From Eonycteris spelaea (taxonomy: Eukaryota > Chordata > Mammalia > Chiroptera > Pteropodidae), in NCBI GenBank assembly GCA_003508835.1, contig PUFA01000068.1:5704001-5768000 (forward strand): a stretch of 64,000 nucleotides of DNA. The letters are read 5' to 3'. The notes beneath the pieces are model-generated. The model had not been told where the DNA came from. It saw only the letters and a list, made by a program, of their open reading frames with translations, and searched no databases. How positions within the stretch are numbered: position 1 is the stretch's first letter; every line of letters starts with the position of its first letter. This document shows positions 1 to 10,589 of this stretch, in pieces. The position numbers and the translations under genes were made by a program.

Positions 1-333
1 ATCAGTGAAGGGAAACTAAAGGGTTAAGGCGATGAGCTTGAGAAAGACCAGAAAACTAGAAAAGAGACCCCCCCACCCGGACCCACGCCCCAGTAGCCAG
101 GCTAAATAAGCCCCTCCCCTCCGCCACCGGGGCGGTCGCCGCGCGCTCCCTCCCTCCGCCCCTCGCTTACAAGACCTAATGAGATCCCCCGGGAGGCCGA
201 GCAGCGAGCGGGTCCGGGAGCTAGGAGGCTGCGCCGCACGCACCGCGCCAGGGCAGGAGCCGGACCTGGGCAGCGGGCGGGAACCGGCCGGGGGCGCACC
301 GGCTGAGCTGCGGGCCGCCGGGGAGCCGTGGCG
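1..333 (+). promoter_or_regulatory. FAM181B CpG-island promoter and 5' UTR
   Basis: This GC- and CpG-rich segment lies directly upstream of the coding start. A TATA-like stretch, taaataag, sits at 103-110. GC-box-like sequences follow at about 129-135 (ggggcgg) and 155-163 (ctccgcccc). If the TATA-like element works, transcription would start near 130-140 and leave a 5' UTR of about 200 nt. The high CpG density continues through the coding region to about 1600 and then stops abruptly, as expected for a CpG island over a single-exon developmental gene. The start site is inferred. Confidence 0.7.
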
Positions 334-607
334 ATGGCGGTGCAGGCGGCGCTCCTCAGCACGCACCCCTTCGTCCCCTTCGGCTTCGGGGGCACCCCGG
401 ACGGGCTTGGGGGCGCCTTCGGAGCCCTGGACAAGGGCTGCTGTTTCGAGGACGATGAGACCGGGACGCCGGCGGCCGCGCTGCTGGGGGGCACCGAGGG
501 CGGGGACGTACGCGAGGCCACCCGCGACCTGCTCAGCTTCATCGACTCAGCGTCCAGCAACATCAAGTTGGCCCTGGACAAGCCCGGCAAGTCGAAGCGG
601 AAGGTGA
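179..607 (+). other. Possible upstream ORF overlapping the FAM181B start
   Basis: An ATG at 179-181 opens a 142-codon frame that runs past the main start at 334 in a different frame and stops at 607. Its context is weak (C at -3, A at +4), whereas the main ATG has G at -3 and G at +4, so scanning ribosomes would mostly pass it. If transcription starts upstream of 179 it could dampen FAM181B translation. The encoded protein is Arg/Pro/Ser-rich, matches nothing I know and is probably not a product in its own right. Confidence 0.3.
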
Positions 608-1602
608 ACCACCGCAAGTACCTGCAGAAACAGATCAAGCGCTGCAGCAGCCTCATGGGCGCCGCGCCCCCAGGCCCGCCCTCCCCGGGCGCCGTGGACA
701 CGCCTGCCAAGCGGGTGCTCGCCGCCCCCAGCGCTCAGACCGCCGCGGTCCCGGCCCACGGCAAGGCCACCCCTCGGCGGGAGGCGTCGCAGGCGGCGGC
801 GGCTGCTAGTTTGCAGAGCCGAAGCCTGGCGGCGCTCTTCGACTCGCTGCACCACGTCCCTGGGGGCGCCGAGCCGGCGGGGGGTTCGGTGGTGGCGCCC
901 GCGCCGGGCTCCGCGGAGCGGCGCTGCGGGCGCGGGAGGGGACGCGGCTGGCGGCACGGCGCTCCCTGGCTGCAGGAAGGTCCCGTTGCGGGCCCGCAAC
1001 CTGCCCCCATCCTTCTTCACCGAGCCTTCCCGGGCGGGGGGCGGCAGCGGGTGCGGCCCGTCGGGGCCCGGCGTGAGCTTGGGCGACTTGGAGAAGGGCG
1101 CCGAGACCGTGGAGTTCTTCGAGCTGCTGGGGCCGGACTACGGCCCCGGCACGGAGACCGGCGTCTTGCTCGCCGCCGAGCCTCTCGATGTGTTTCCCAC
1201 TGGAGCCGCCGTCCTGCGAGGACCTCAGGAGCTGGAACCTGGCCTTTTTGAGCCGCCGCCGGCGACGGTGGGGAGCCTTCTGTACCCCGAACCCTGGAGC
1301 GCCCTGGGCTGTCCCCGACACAAGAAGCCGAACCTCGCTGCCCCCCGCGGCGGCTCGACCTTGAACGAGCCCTTGCGCTCCTTGTACCCCGCCACCGCGG
1401 ACTCTCCGGGAGGGGAGGACGGGACGGGCCTTTTGGCCTCTTTCGCCCCCTTCTTCTCTCAGACTGCGCCCTGTCCCCGCCGCCCCACCAGGTGTCCTAC
1501 GATTACAGCGCGGGCTACGGCCGCACGGCTTTCTCTAGCCTTTGGAGACCCGACGGGGTTTGGGAAGGGGCTCCGGGAGAAGAGGGGGCGCACCGGGACT
1601 GA
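334..1602 (+). CDS. FAM181B: FAM181B, single exon, with two compensating frameshifts
   Basis: This is the family with sequence similarity 181 member B, a vertebrate protein reported to bind TEAD transcription factors through a YAP-like omega loop. The ATG at 334 has a strong context and gives [20 protein letters not shown], matching the family N-terminus. The conserved block at residues 60-104 ([15 protein letters not shown] through KQIKRC) includes a basic [10 protein letters not shown] run at 86-95. Frame 1 holds to about 905-925. The homologous protein then continues one frame over ([15 protein letters not shown] at 974-1018, then [11 protein letters not shown]) to about 1456. It returns to frame 1 for [19 protein letters not shown] and ends GAHRD at 1599. 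Discounting the 3 extra bases gives about 421 residues, against roughly 426 in human. Read literally, frame 1 would end at 1251 after 305 residues. The gene identity is secure; whether the breaks are real or errors is unknown. Confidence 0.95.
905..925 (+). other. FAM181B: First frame break in FAM181B (+1 nt)
   Basis: Upstream, frame 1 reads the expected [10 protein letters not shown]. Downstream, only frame 2 gives the family sequence ([22 protein letters not shown], from about 920). One extra base, or two missing, lies in this GCGG-rich stretch. Homopolymer or GC-compression sequencing errors are common in such sequence. Confidence 0.8.
980..1024 (+). other. FAM181B: TEAD-binding omega-loop-like motif of FAM181B
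   Basis: The segment [16 protein letters not shown] resembles the YAP/TAZ omega loop (YAP: VPMRLRKLPDSFFKPP), keeping the LPxSFF core. FAM181A and FAM181B are reported TEAD interactors through this loop. It lies in the segment read one frame off from the start codon, so a genuine first frameshift would remove it from the protein. Confidence 0.8.
1451..1464 (+). other. FAM181B: Second frame break in FAM181B (+2 nt, TC repeat)
   Basis: The sequence ttcttctctcagac carries one extra TC unit compared with a reading of Phe-Phe-Ser-Asp-Cys. Frame 2 matches upstream (ASFAPFF) and frame 1 matches downstream (DCAL). Dinucleotide slippage in this short pyrimidine run is a natural explanation. It restores the original frame after the first shift. 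Confidence 0.8.
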
Positions 1603-1760
1603 CTCAAGGGAACTTCCCTTCCATTAGAGACTGTGGGGAGCCCTCCTAAGGTCCCTCCTAAGTCTAAAGGGTGATTGGAAAATGCAAGTGGAGTTGAAGT
1701 GGGATTTAAAAATTCAATTAATAAAATAAACTTAAGAAAAAGAAATGAGGAGTTGGGGTT
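1603..1760 (+). terminator. FAM181B: FAM181B 3' UTR and poly(A) signals
   Basis: Two overlapping AATAAA hexamers occur at 1720-1725 and 1725-1730, about 120 nt after the stop. A G/T-rich stretch (ggagttggggttgattta, about 1748-1765) follows at the spacing expected of a downstream cleavage element. The 3' UTR would therefore be short, about 140 nt. Confidence 0.75.
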
Positions 1761-3740
1761 GATTTAATCGCAGCCTCAGGTGTTAAAAAAAAAAAAAAGA
1801 AAGCCGTTCGTAGGTTCTTATTGGAACAGACAAGCCAAGAACCAAGACGAGGTTGGGGTAATGGGTGGGGATTGCAGAATGGTCAAGAGGTGGCTTCTTT
1901 AGCCACTTGTCCCCTCTCCAACTTTTCAGCAAAAGGTCAGTGTATTTAGTGTAATCGCCCCTTCCTAACAGTGCCCTCCACTTCCTTTCCCTTTGAGCAA
2001 ATCATGAATTAAAGCCTACACTGAAAAGATTGGAATGTAGGTATGTTATTATTGATTTGGGTGTTTTTTAGAGGACGGCTTCCCGCGTTGTCTCTTTGCC
2101 TTGTTAGGGGAGTGTCATAGAGGACGTGAGGCCAGTGGTCCACCGCTGACTTCCAGGGTGTTGGGCCTTTGGTGGGAGTCTCTCTCTGTTACTCTTCTGC
2201 TTAAGTGTTTTCTGCTCCCTTCTTCCACCTCTTTAACCTTTGTCTGTCCCTTTCCACTCTCATCAGTGCCATTGCTTACTTCTCTTTATTCCTCTGGCCT
2301 CTCATTGCTTTCTCTGATAGATTTTTTTTTTTTCCTGTCAGCTTTTCTTGCAACTCAATAGGAAGCTTAAGTTTGGCAAACCCGGGGGTCCATTTTTCTC
2401 CTTTTGTCATTCTTGGGCCACTTTGGGTAGGGGAGACAGGGCAAGTTGTAACCTCTTTGCATCTAAGTTTCCTTATTGGAGAGACTGAGGAGGACAATAT
2501 TTGTCCACTTCTCATTTACTCACAGCTTATTGGGCAGCTCAGAGGGGAAATACATGAAATGCCTTGAGGGGGCTGTAGTCCTTGATTGGTTCAGCACACG
2601 CACGCACACACACACACACATATGTACACACACACACCACCCATGTTTCCTCATGTGGAAGCCATTAGGATTGTGCCTCATGCTCTTCATTGGCCCATCT
2701 GTTTGCCTGGTGATTGCCCTTTCCCTTATAAGATGTGTGCCTTACCTCCCTTCATTTCTCCTGTTCCACTCCCCCCTCCCCCGTTGATTTCTGCCTCCCT
2801 GTACTTCCTCACTCCCTCTACCCACACTCTCCCTACAAAAGGAATGGTGAAGGGTGTGAAGTTCCCTGCAGAACAGGTTTGATGAATAAATCTGAAGGGG
2901 CCTTGGAGAGAGGAGTTGATCTATTATCTGAGAAAGATTTGGGAAAAGAGATCAGAGAAATATTTCAACCAGGCATGAGGTGGCAGAGAAGACACAGCAT
3001 CATCAGGTGGGTTGATGGGCAGAGGAAGAATGACTGGGTGGAAAGTGAGAGACTGGAGAGGAAAAGCGGAGCCCTTCAGTTCTGGAAATGCAGAAAGAGA
3101 ACAACTCCCAGAAAATATAAGGAGATATTGCCTTTTGATTATGTTGCAAAGGAGAGCTGCCTCCGTTCAAGGCAGCCAAGGTAGATTATAAGACTATCTA
3201 CATACATGTGAGAAAATCAAAACCCCAGTGTTACTGCAAAAGATTTTAAAATCTAGGTCAGTGTTTGCACAAATCAAAAGTATTGCAATATTTTCAGAAA
3301 GAAATTTGTGTGTGGTGGGGGGAGGTATCAAACCATAGATGACAACTTTAAATGCTATCACCAAGTCACTTTCTTCTGAATAAAACTTTTCTTAAGATAG
3401 CACCACAGGAAATGTAGCAATGAGTCTTGTTAGCTATGAAAAGACACCAGAAATTTGGTGTCAATAAACTTTCTTTCAAAGTGGTGGAAAGTGATTAATT
3501 CCATTGTGCTAGCAGAATATCATTCGACAACCATTTAATTTATCGAAATGACTTTAACGAGTACCATCCAGGATAGAATTGCACAGTCGGAAAACATTTA
3601 TAATCCTGTGACAGTTACAAAGGTATTGCAGTGTTTAATTTCCTCTTTCCTCTTCCCTAGTTTAGTAAAACAAGATTCCTCTCTCTCAGCATCTTGCTTG
3701 CCATGGCTTTCATTAATAATGATAACACCAATCAATACTG
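1761..3740. other. Gene-free stretch with small simple repeats
   Basis: No coding potential is convincing. An A-tract lies near 1785-1798 and a T-tract near 2322-2333, and 2160-2340 is pyrimidine-rich. No repeat family was recognised with confidence. Confidence 0.5.
2595..2638. repeat. (CA)n microsatellite
   Basis: CA/CG dinucleotides are interrupted once by tatgta. The short ORFs reading through it are His/Thr repeats and not genes. Confidence 0.9.
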
Positions 3741-3744
3741 TGTG

Positions 3745-3930
3745 TTTACATGTGCCAGCACCTAGCTAAGCGCCAACTCGCTGAGCCTCTTAACAATCTT
3801 ATGAGGTAGGTACTGTTACTATTCCATTTGAAAAGTGAGGTTCCGACAGGTTAAATAACTTGCTGAGAACAAGTAGTGAGTGTAGATCCAAGATCCAGAT
3901 CTATACGTGTCCTAACAGCAGGCACTGCCT
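3745..3930 (-). repeat. MIR SINE
   Basis: Antisense MIR core: cttatgaggtaggtactgtt, then a gttaaataacttgctgag match, then a diverged tail. Confidence 0.75.
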
Positions 3931-3999
3931 GTTACTTTCAAGGCTCTGCTGTGTTTTGTTAGTACATATGGTTCCCAGTCCCTTGCATTATGCTACTCT

Positions 4000-4205
4000 C
4001 AGTGTTTCTCAATCTTACCACTATTGACATTTGGGAGGAATAATTTATTGCTGTGGGCTGTCCTGTGCTTAGTAAAATATTTAGCAGCACCCTTCGCCTC
4101 TACCCACTAGATACCAATAGCTTTCATCTAGTTGTGACAATCCCAAATATCTCCATTATCATACGTCCCCTGCAGGGCAAAATTGCTGCCGGTGGAAAAC
4201 CACTA
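4000..4205 (-). mobile_element. MER20 (hAT-Charlie) DNA transposon
   Basis: A nearly full-length copy in reverse orientation. It opens with agtgtttctcaatcttacca, contains the characteristic ctctacccactagataccaa stretch and closes with ggtggaaaaccacta, the complementary terminus. About 205 bp, close to the family length. Confidence 0.85.
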
Positions 4206-4224
4206 TGCTAAGCAAATATATAAG

Positions 4225-4480
4225 CAGCATCTGTGGGGGGCCTGGCTCTTTCATACATTAACTCCTTTAATTCTTACCAAGGTATGTGCTTAGGTAGTGT
4301 TATTGTCCTTATTGTTAAATAGGTGAAAAGTAAGAAGGACAAGGGGAGGGTCCAAAATCAACCAATTTAGCTGCATCTCTTTTCTGCTAATTTACCAGCC
4401 ATGGACCAGTTATTTCACTGTATTGAGATGCGGTCTTCTCATTGGCAAAACGAGGTAACTATCACCATGGACCATCGCGG
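4225..4480. repeat. Two diverged MIR fragments
   Basis: Antisense MIR-like sequence (cattaactcctttaattctt) lies at about 4225-4375. A sense-oriented piece (gttatttcactgtattgaga, then ggtcttctcattggcaaaac) follows at about 4385-4480. Confidence 0.45.
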
Positions 4481-5534
4481 GAATTTGGCATAGGGTGTGT
4501 ATAAATGCCCACCAAGATGGGGAGAGTAATTCTCAGTTCCAGGTAGCCAATGCTTGGTATTATGTCATGGTTCCAAACAACATCCTGTTATCCAGGATGC
4601 CAAGAATGTGCGTCTGGCCCTTTTGTAGCTTTCAAATTGCCCCATCTCTGATTCCTCTTCCCTCCACATTGCCTCTGAGCACATGCATGTCTGACTATGC
4701 CACCTACTGCAGTACAGTAGTCGTGCCCCTTAATAATAATCCTGCCAAGGGCTCAACGTACTGTTGCTTCCTGTCATATGTCGTTTTCTACTGTAGCCAG
4801 TTAGAAAATATTTTTGTCTCTTGTTTAGCCACATAGTTGCCCATAGACAATTCTTTTTAAATGCAGTGGTAGATACTATTCAAGACCAAAAATATGATAT
4901 AATAGGCTTGTAATTGTATGACTTTGAACAGTCTAGGGATCTTAGCCTAGTTAGTAGATTACGCTGTAGGCTGCGTATTCACAGTTCTCCATCTATCAGG
5001 ACATTCCTTCGTGCCTGGAATGTGTTTTAGTGTCTTCTTGCATCCTCTGGCTGTTTTAAGCCTTTGCTCATCTCCAAGGCTCCACCCTTCCCCTCTTTCA
5101 CTCCATGTCCTGACATGATGGAGAACAGATGTTATGATTACCCTGCCAGCCCCACTTTCACATGTGAATTTTTCTCTCCAGGAGGCAGGGCCTTCTCCTG
5201 CCCTCAAGGCTCAACAACATGTCCTCTAACCCCCACCTCCTGACTCCCCGCCTCCCCCACTCCCCAACCCCAGCACTTCATGAGGAGCAGATGCTGATGC
5301 TACTCCATCAATTATCCTGTCTCTATATCTCCAGCCTCACTCTCACTTCATCCTCTCATTCTAGAAGTAAGCCTTTAGCGTGGTTTAAAATAAGAAAGAG
5401 AGGGAATAAAGAAGTGAAAAAACTCTCAATTCTGTCTCCTTTTCTAGGCAGTACTCTGTCTTCTCTTTAGAGTTGAGACTCTCAGAAAAAGAATCCACAC
5501 ATTTTGCCTCCATCCACCTGCCATTTAAATCATA
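4481..5534. other. Gene-free stretch, nothing assigned
   Basis: No recognisable exon or RNA gene. Parts of 5000-5120 faintly resemble an L2 3' region, too diverged to call. Confidence 0.4.
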
Positions 5535-5655
5535 ACTATTTTGAATCTTAGGGTGGCCGACTATCCTAGTTTGCTTATGATTGTTTCAGTTTTAGCACTG
5601 AAAGTTCCACATACATGAAACCTCTTAGTTCTGGCAAACTGGGGCAGTTAGTCAC
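5535..5655. repeat. Unnamed ancient interspersed repeat
   Basis: The stretch starting agggtggccgactatcctag with internal ttagcactgaaagttccaca resembles a common old mammalian repeat beginning with a version of agggtgaccaactcgtcccg. I cannot name the family with certainty. Confidence 0.4.
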
Positions 5656-5659
5656 AGAT

Positions 5660-5800
5660 TTTTATTAAAGCCCTCCTCAGGGCAGGTACTGTGCTAAGGG
5701 GTAGGGACATGATGATGGGAAAGATGTATATGGGAACTTTGCCCCAACAAAGCTTCTTGTTAGCTTCAAGCAATAGTGTGTGAGGAAAGTGCAAGAGGAT
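5660..5800 (-). repeat. L2 LINE fragment
   Basis: Antisense L2 3' region: gggcaggtactgtgctaagg, then gggacatgatgatggga. Confidence 0.55.
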
Positions 5801-6949
5801 GGTCATACACCCTATGAAAAATGAGGGCAGGACAGAACAGGCATTTGCAGAAATTTGATGTGAGCCAGGGCTGGCAGGTGTAGCAGGAGCCTACTTCTCA
5901 CTCCTGCAGTCATGGCAAACATTGCTATTTCGACAGGGTACGCTTGCTCTCTGAGCCTGAATTTAGCACTATTTACCACCATCTGGCCAGGTTAAAAACT
6001 GTTTTCCATCTGGTATTTGGCCACTGCACCAGAACTGGTCCAATGTTGGAAGGCTGACTTACACTGTCCAAGTTCACAAGTATAAACCATAAGTCCTCTT
6101 GATAATATGCAATGAGAAACATAAATAAAAATCAGTTCATGCCTGACCAGGAGAATCCCTAGTGTCTACCTACACAGAAGACATGAAAATCAGAACAGCA
6201 CACAGTGAGCAGGGACTCAGAGTGGAAGTAGTATAACTTGTAGGAACAACTTCACAATTTTGGGACATCTATGGCTAGGCTTCTTTTATGTTCAATTAAT
6301 TGCTCAAGTGCCTACTGCCTTCTTTGCATAAAGTCTTAGTGTCACTCCTTCCAGAGCCTTCCCCTCTTCCCAGAACTTGCCAGAACCCTGCAAGCTTCTA
6401 TAGTCCAAAAGACATAGTCCAAAAAGGGGACTCAGGCTGCTTTGCCATTCAAGTGAGTCTAGAACTGGGTTCTGATAAATCTGCTGCTGTCATTGGTGGT
6501 CATGTAACTTAGGATCACAGAGTTGTACAGATTGTATACACTGTGGAGCCTACACAGCCAAGGAGATGAGTAGAAACCAAAATCGAATCCATGCTTACTT
6601 TAGTGCTACCAAGCAGTGCACTCAAGGAAGGGAATGTCTTCTTTTCAAAATTTGTGCAAAGCCACAGTATAGGTAGCTGTGGTCCTGGGGGTCATCACTG
6701 AAAACTGGTCCTACTCAAAAGAATAGACATGCTGGTGCAGCTGCTCCCATTTTCTAAGAAAGCCTCATGTGCACTGTGGGAGGACAATCTGCTTCCTTGG
6801 GACCAGGTCCCAGGGGCACTGGTCAGGACTGGTTCTGCTGGCACTTGTCACTTCAGGGACCTAGCATCACCAATACTTCCCTACCTCTCTTTCTAGGATC
6901 TACCTGAGTCATCAGCTTTTCCTTTTTAACCCCTTTCCCTGAACTACAG
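5801..6949. other. Gene-free stretch, nothing assigned
   Basis: Only short chance ORFs are present. A weak MIR-like patch may exist near 6520-6620. Confidence 0.4.
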
Positions 6950-6950
6950 A

Positions 6951-7308
6951 TATTATGAGCTGAATGCCCCCCCCCCAAAATCCATATGTCAATACCCTAA
7001 TCCCCAATGTGATGGTATTTGGAGGTGGGGCCTTTAGTAGGTGATTGGGTTATGATGGTGGAGCTCTTACATATGGGATTAGTGCCCTTATAAGAAGGAC
7101 CAGAGAGCTAGCTCAATCTTTCCACCAGATGAGGACACAGAAGGAAGATAGTCATATAGACCAGGAAGAGGGCCTCACTAAGAACCAACCATGCTGGCTG
7201 GCATGGTGATCTTGGACTTTCAGCCTTCAGGACAGTGAGAAATAAGAGTGTGTTGTTTAAGCCACCCAATCTATGGTAATCGTTATAGCAGCTGAGCTGA
7301 CAAAGACG
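6951..7308 (+). mobile_element. Solo MaLR LTR (MST/MLT1-like)
   Basis: Runs from a degenerate tattatgagctgaatg start through ccctaatccccaatgtgatg, ggaggtggggcctttagtag and gattagtgcccttataagaa to gttatagcagctgagctgac near the 3' end. About 358 bp; no internal region is attached. The family name rests on remembered consensus. Confidence 0.75.
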
Positions 7309-7509
7309 GTGGGACTCCTTATTTTAAAGCGAGGTTCCCTTGGTGTTCAGGGTTTATTTCCTGTTCCAAACTATCTTAGTTTAGCTGGCAACTTTGTTGC
7401 TAGGCAGGAACTCTTCCTTCTGGTAGAAGCCACTGCGGGTGGGTCCTGGCTACTTTAGTTAGATGGTCTGAATGTTGAGAAGCATCTTTGGAACCACTGG
7501 TGCCAGATG

Positions 7510-7690
7510 ACTCAGTGTTAATTCCTGTGTTTCCCTTTTACCTGGGCAGATTACTAAATCAGAGCCTCAGTTTTCTCTCCTGTCAAATGGTGATGATATT
7601 ACATAGGGTTGGGGCTGCATGGGATAACGTATATAGAGACCCCAGCACTACGTGAAGACCCTTTTAAAATGGTCACTATTATTGTTACCT
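7510..7690 (+). repeat. MIR SINE
   Basis: Sense MIR core: gcctcagttttctctcctgt followed by aaatggtgatgatatt. Confidence 0.75.
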
Positions 7691-8459
7691 CTTTGCCCAA
7701 AGAGGCCTCAGCAAAGAGCAGGAAAAGATCCTTGGACTTCCCAGGCCCCTCTCCTCTCTGCATCTAGGGAGGAAGGGCTTTGGATGCCTCAGGATTTTAA
7801 TCTCAGGATTTAAAAGATCACTGGAAGCTCTGGCACTGAAAACGCCCCATCCTGCCACAATGACTGGAAATCTGTGACTAACCAGCCCCCGCACACGAGC
7901 TAGTTGGTAAGGAGCGCTGGCAGAGGGAGGCTTTACCCCGAAAAACACAACAAAACCCCCACACAAAGGGCTCAGAGCGGCAGGGCAGGGGTGCTGTGTG
8001 TCTGGCCTTCTGTAGGAGCAGGCCTCCTTCAGAGGGCCCGGTGGTGGGTGGTCAGCTTGTGCCAAGGAGTCCCAGGACACCGAGTCCGGGGCGCACAGTC
8101 CTGCTCAGAATCTAATCTCTTAATCAATTCTGCCCATAACAACAGGATTTCAATGCATGGCAGGGGATAAAGTGGCCCAGAGAAACTGGGGACACATTTC
8201 GACAGTAGCTCAGAACTCGGACAGAATCTGAATCACCTCCTCACAGGCCCAGATCATGGGTCGCTGCCAGAACATTGTCAGAAAAGCCTTTCTCGTCCAT
8301 ATAATGGCATGGGCTAACAGGAAGCGCAGGCTTTAATTACTGTCCTCTCTGAACAGGGCTGCAATTTGGCTGGGAAGTCCTTGCATTTGCTCCTGTGTGT
8401 TATCATATACCAACCGCCGAGAGGAAACTGGAAAATGGGGAAACAATCACAGCTACAAC
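7691..8459. other. Unique sequence with possible conserved noncoding block
   Basis: No repeat is recognised. Homeobox-type sites (ttaatcaatt near 8120, ttaattac near 8334) and a SOX-like cataacaac near 8137 cluster at 8090-8350. An enhancer role is an inference only. Confidence 0.35.
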
Positions 8460-8740
8460 CACAGAGCCCCTGGATTTGGAATTGCCGCACTGCGCTGGGC
8501 ATGAACCCAGGTTGACCTCTGCCAAATTCTGCTTCTGTCTTATCTTCGCAAAGCTACTGGTAGAGTTATCGAAACTAAGTGTTGGTTTTCTCATCTGGAG
8601 CGTGAGAATAATGCTATTCCCTGTGTTTCAGGGTTGGTATAAAGATGAGAAAACACACACATATATATACTACTCGCAAAGGGCTGAGCACATAGCAGAC
8701 TTCCAGGCAATGGTAGGTGTTGTTATTTCTAAGACTTGGA
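8460..8740 (+). repeat. MIR SINE with an AT/AC patch
   Basis: Sense MIR core gttttctcatctggagcgtg is followed by a short acacacacatatatata run at about 8652-8670 and a tail resembling ggctgagcacatagcag. Confidence 0.65.
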
Positions 8741-9589
8741 TATAACCAACTCTGCTATTTGCACAAATTGTGTGAGTCAGTCACTTGATCATTTTTGAGT
8801 ATCATCGTTCTCACGAGGGCCCTGGTGTCTCCACATGGTGGTTATGAGAGGAACCGAAATATAAACAGCCTCCAGCATGGTGTCTGCTGTGTGTAAGACA
8901 TTAGCAAATATTAGTGGAATCTGAAGTCACATGGTCAGAGAATATAATCCCCTATTTGTGAATTTATTTCCATCTCTTCTGGGTCTGTTGACGTTCAAAG
9001 TCCCGTTGGTTATTCAGGTCAGTTTGATATAACTTTTTTTCCTGAGTGAGATTTTCATTTCCTTTTGGCTAATGGAAAAGTTTCAAACATTAGAGCAGAC
9101 CATGGACTTCCAGAACTGATCTTACCTTGGAGAGCAGGATGGTCATCCGTCTTGGCTGTGTTTCAGAATCACCCCAGGTGAGGGGAGGGCTTGAAACACA
9201 GCCCCAGCTCCACCAACCCCGCTGCAGTCACTGCTGCAGCTGGGCCAGGCTTGGAGCCCAGTATGAGAGCAACAGCTCGTGCCACATGCTTCTGACAGAG
9301 GCACCGGAAGGCCGGCTGCTTGCTCCACCATTAACACTTGTCTTGTTTTTATTTTTTATTTTTTTTTCGCATAGTTGTAAAAATGTACAACTAGAGCATG
9401 TAAAAAGCAGGGCTACCTTGACACTGGCCAAATATGATCATTGGATCATATTTGGTGGAAGAGAGAAATAGGACTTTTTTAAATGTTTAAAAATAATTTA
9501 AATATTTGTACCCTGTGTGGCAGCAAGTGGACAAATCAGGCCTTTTGGCTAAAAAAAGTATTTGGCGTTGAAGTTAAAAAGCCTGTTTT
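8741..9589. other. Gene-free stretch containing a perfect hairpin
   Basis: No gene recognised. It holds the 12-bp palindrome listed separately at 9428-9455 and a T-rich run at 9342-9367. Confidence 0.4.
9428..9455. repeat. Perfect 12-bp inverted repeat, 4-nt loop
   Basis: Left arm ccaaatatgatc (9428-9439), loop attg, right arm gatcatatttgg (9444-9455). All 12 pairs match. No surrounding transposon is recognised. Confidence 0.9.
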
Positions 9590-9950
9590 CAGAGGAAATC
9601 TGAAATGTGAATTAGTCTTCGCCATGCCAAAATGGGCAGATTGCCTAAACCTTCCTGCATCTCACTTTTTCCCCCTATAAAATGAATATTCTGATGACAT
9701 TACTTGTCCCACATACGTCATCATGCTGTAGCGAGGACCAAGAAAGGCCAAGTATCGCCAGTGTTTTGCAGAAAATGAAGCACAGAACCATGAGTTCTGT
9801 ATCTGCCCCTCGCTTGACCTGTGACCTCAGGCAGGTTAATTTTCATTTTAGTCCCTTAGTTTCCCCTACCTGCAAAGAGAGACCCATCATGCCTAACACC
9901 GAGCTCACTGGGGTGTCATGAGGATAAATGTAGAGGGTGTTTGTGAAAGC
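9590..9950 (+). repeat. Two adjacent MIR SINEs
   Basis: The first, about 9590-9720, has gggcagattgcctaaacctt. The second, about 9790-9950, has tgacctcaggcaggttaatt and ggggtgtcatgaggataaat. Both lie in the sense orientation. Confidence 0.7.
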
Positions 9951-10589
9951 ATTTGAAAAAGCAGGAAACCTGGTTAAATTAAAATAGTACAATAGTCTTC
10001 ACTTCACAGGTGATGAAATGATGTGCAAGGTTACGTCCCACTGAGCTTTCCGTCCAGGCCCTGTGGTGCTCAGCTTCTCTGCCTCCAGGAGACGTCCCCC
10101 ATATTCGGCTTCACAGCACCGACTTCTCTTTTCTCCGGGTTGCTAATCTTCCTGAGGTGGAGGCAGGCCCAGACACCTTCTTTGAGTGAGGCCAGGAAGA
10201 ATCTGAGCATGGCTGTTCTGATGGCTAGAAAATTCTTTTATCCTGCTCCAGTGAAAGGGAACTCAGATCAAAACTTGAGGAATCCAAAGGCCTAAAGAGC
10301 CATCTAGTGGTGACACGTGAAAATGACTCCATCACCTTCGGTACTTCGTTGGCATAGAGGTCATAGTAATGGATTTGTTTTATCCCTCTCTTAAATTTGT
10401 GCCCATCCTAGCAACCACCAAACAGATTAGTTTAACTGTCCACTTCGTCTGCTTGCGAACTTGACTGCAAAGTGACACAGAATGGAAACTTGGAACCCCT
10501 GCAGACCTCTGCTGCTATGAAGTCAGGGTTTCCACTCTAGCTCCCGGCTTGCAGTTAAAAGTGTCCAGGAAACTTGAGTTTTAGGTGAT
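9951..10589. other. Gene-free stretch, nothing assigned
   Basis: No exon, RNA gene or named repeat was seen. The 90-codon frame at 10023-10295 has no recognisable homology. Confidence 0.4.

Noticed and set aside
102..1321. Long minus-strand frames opposite FAM181B (102-710, 547-1020, 735-1010, 806-1321)
   Set aside because: GC-rich sequence lacks stops by composition. The products are Arg/Pro/Ala-rich and match nothing, while the + strand encodes a recognised protein.
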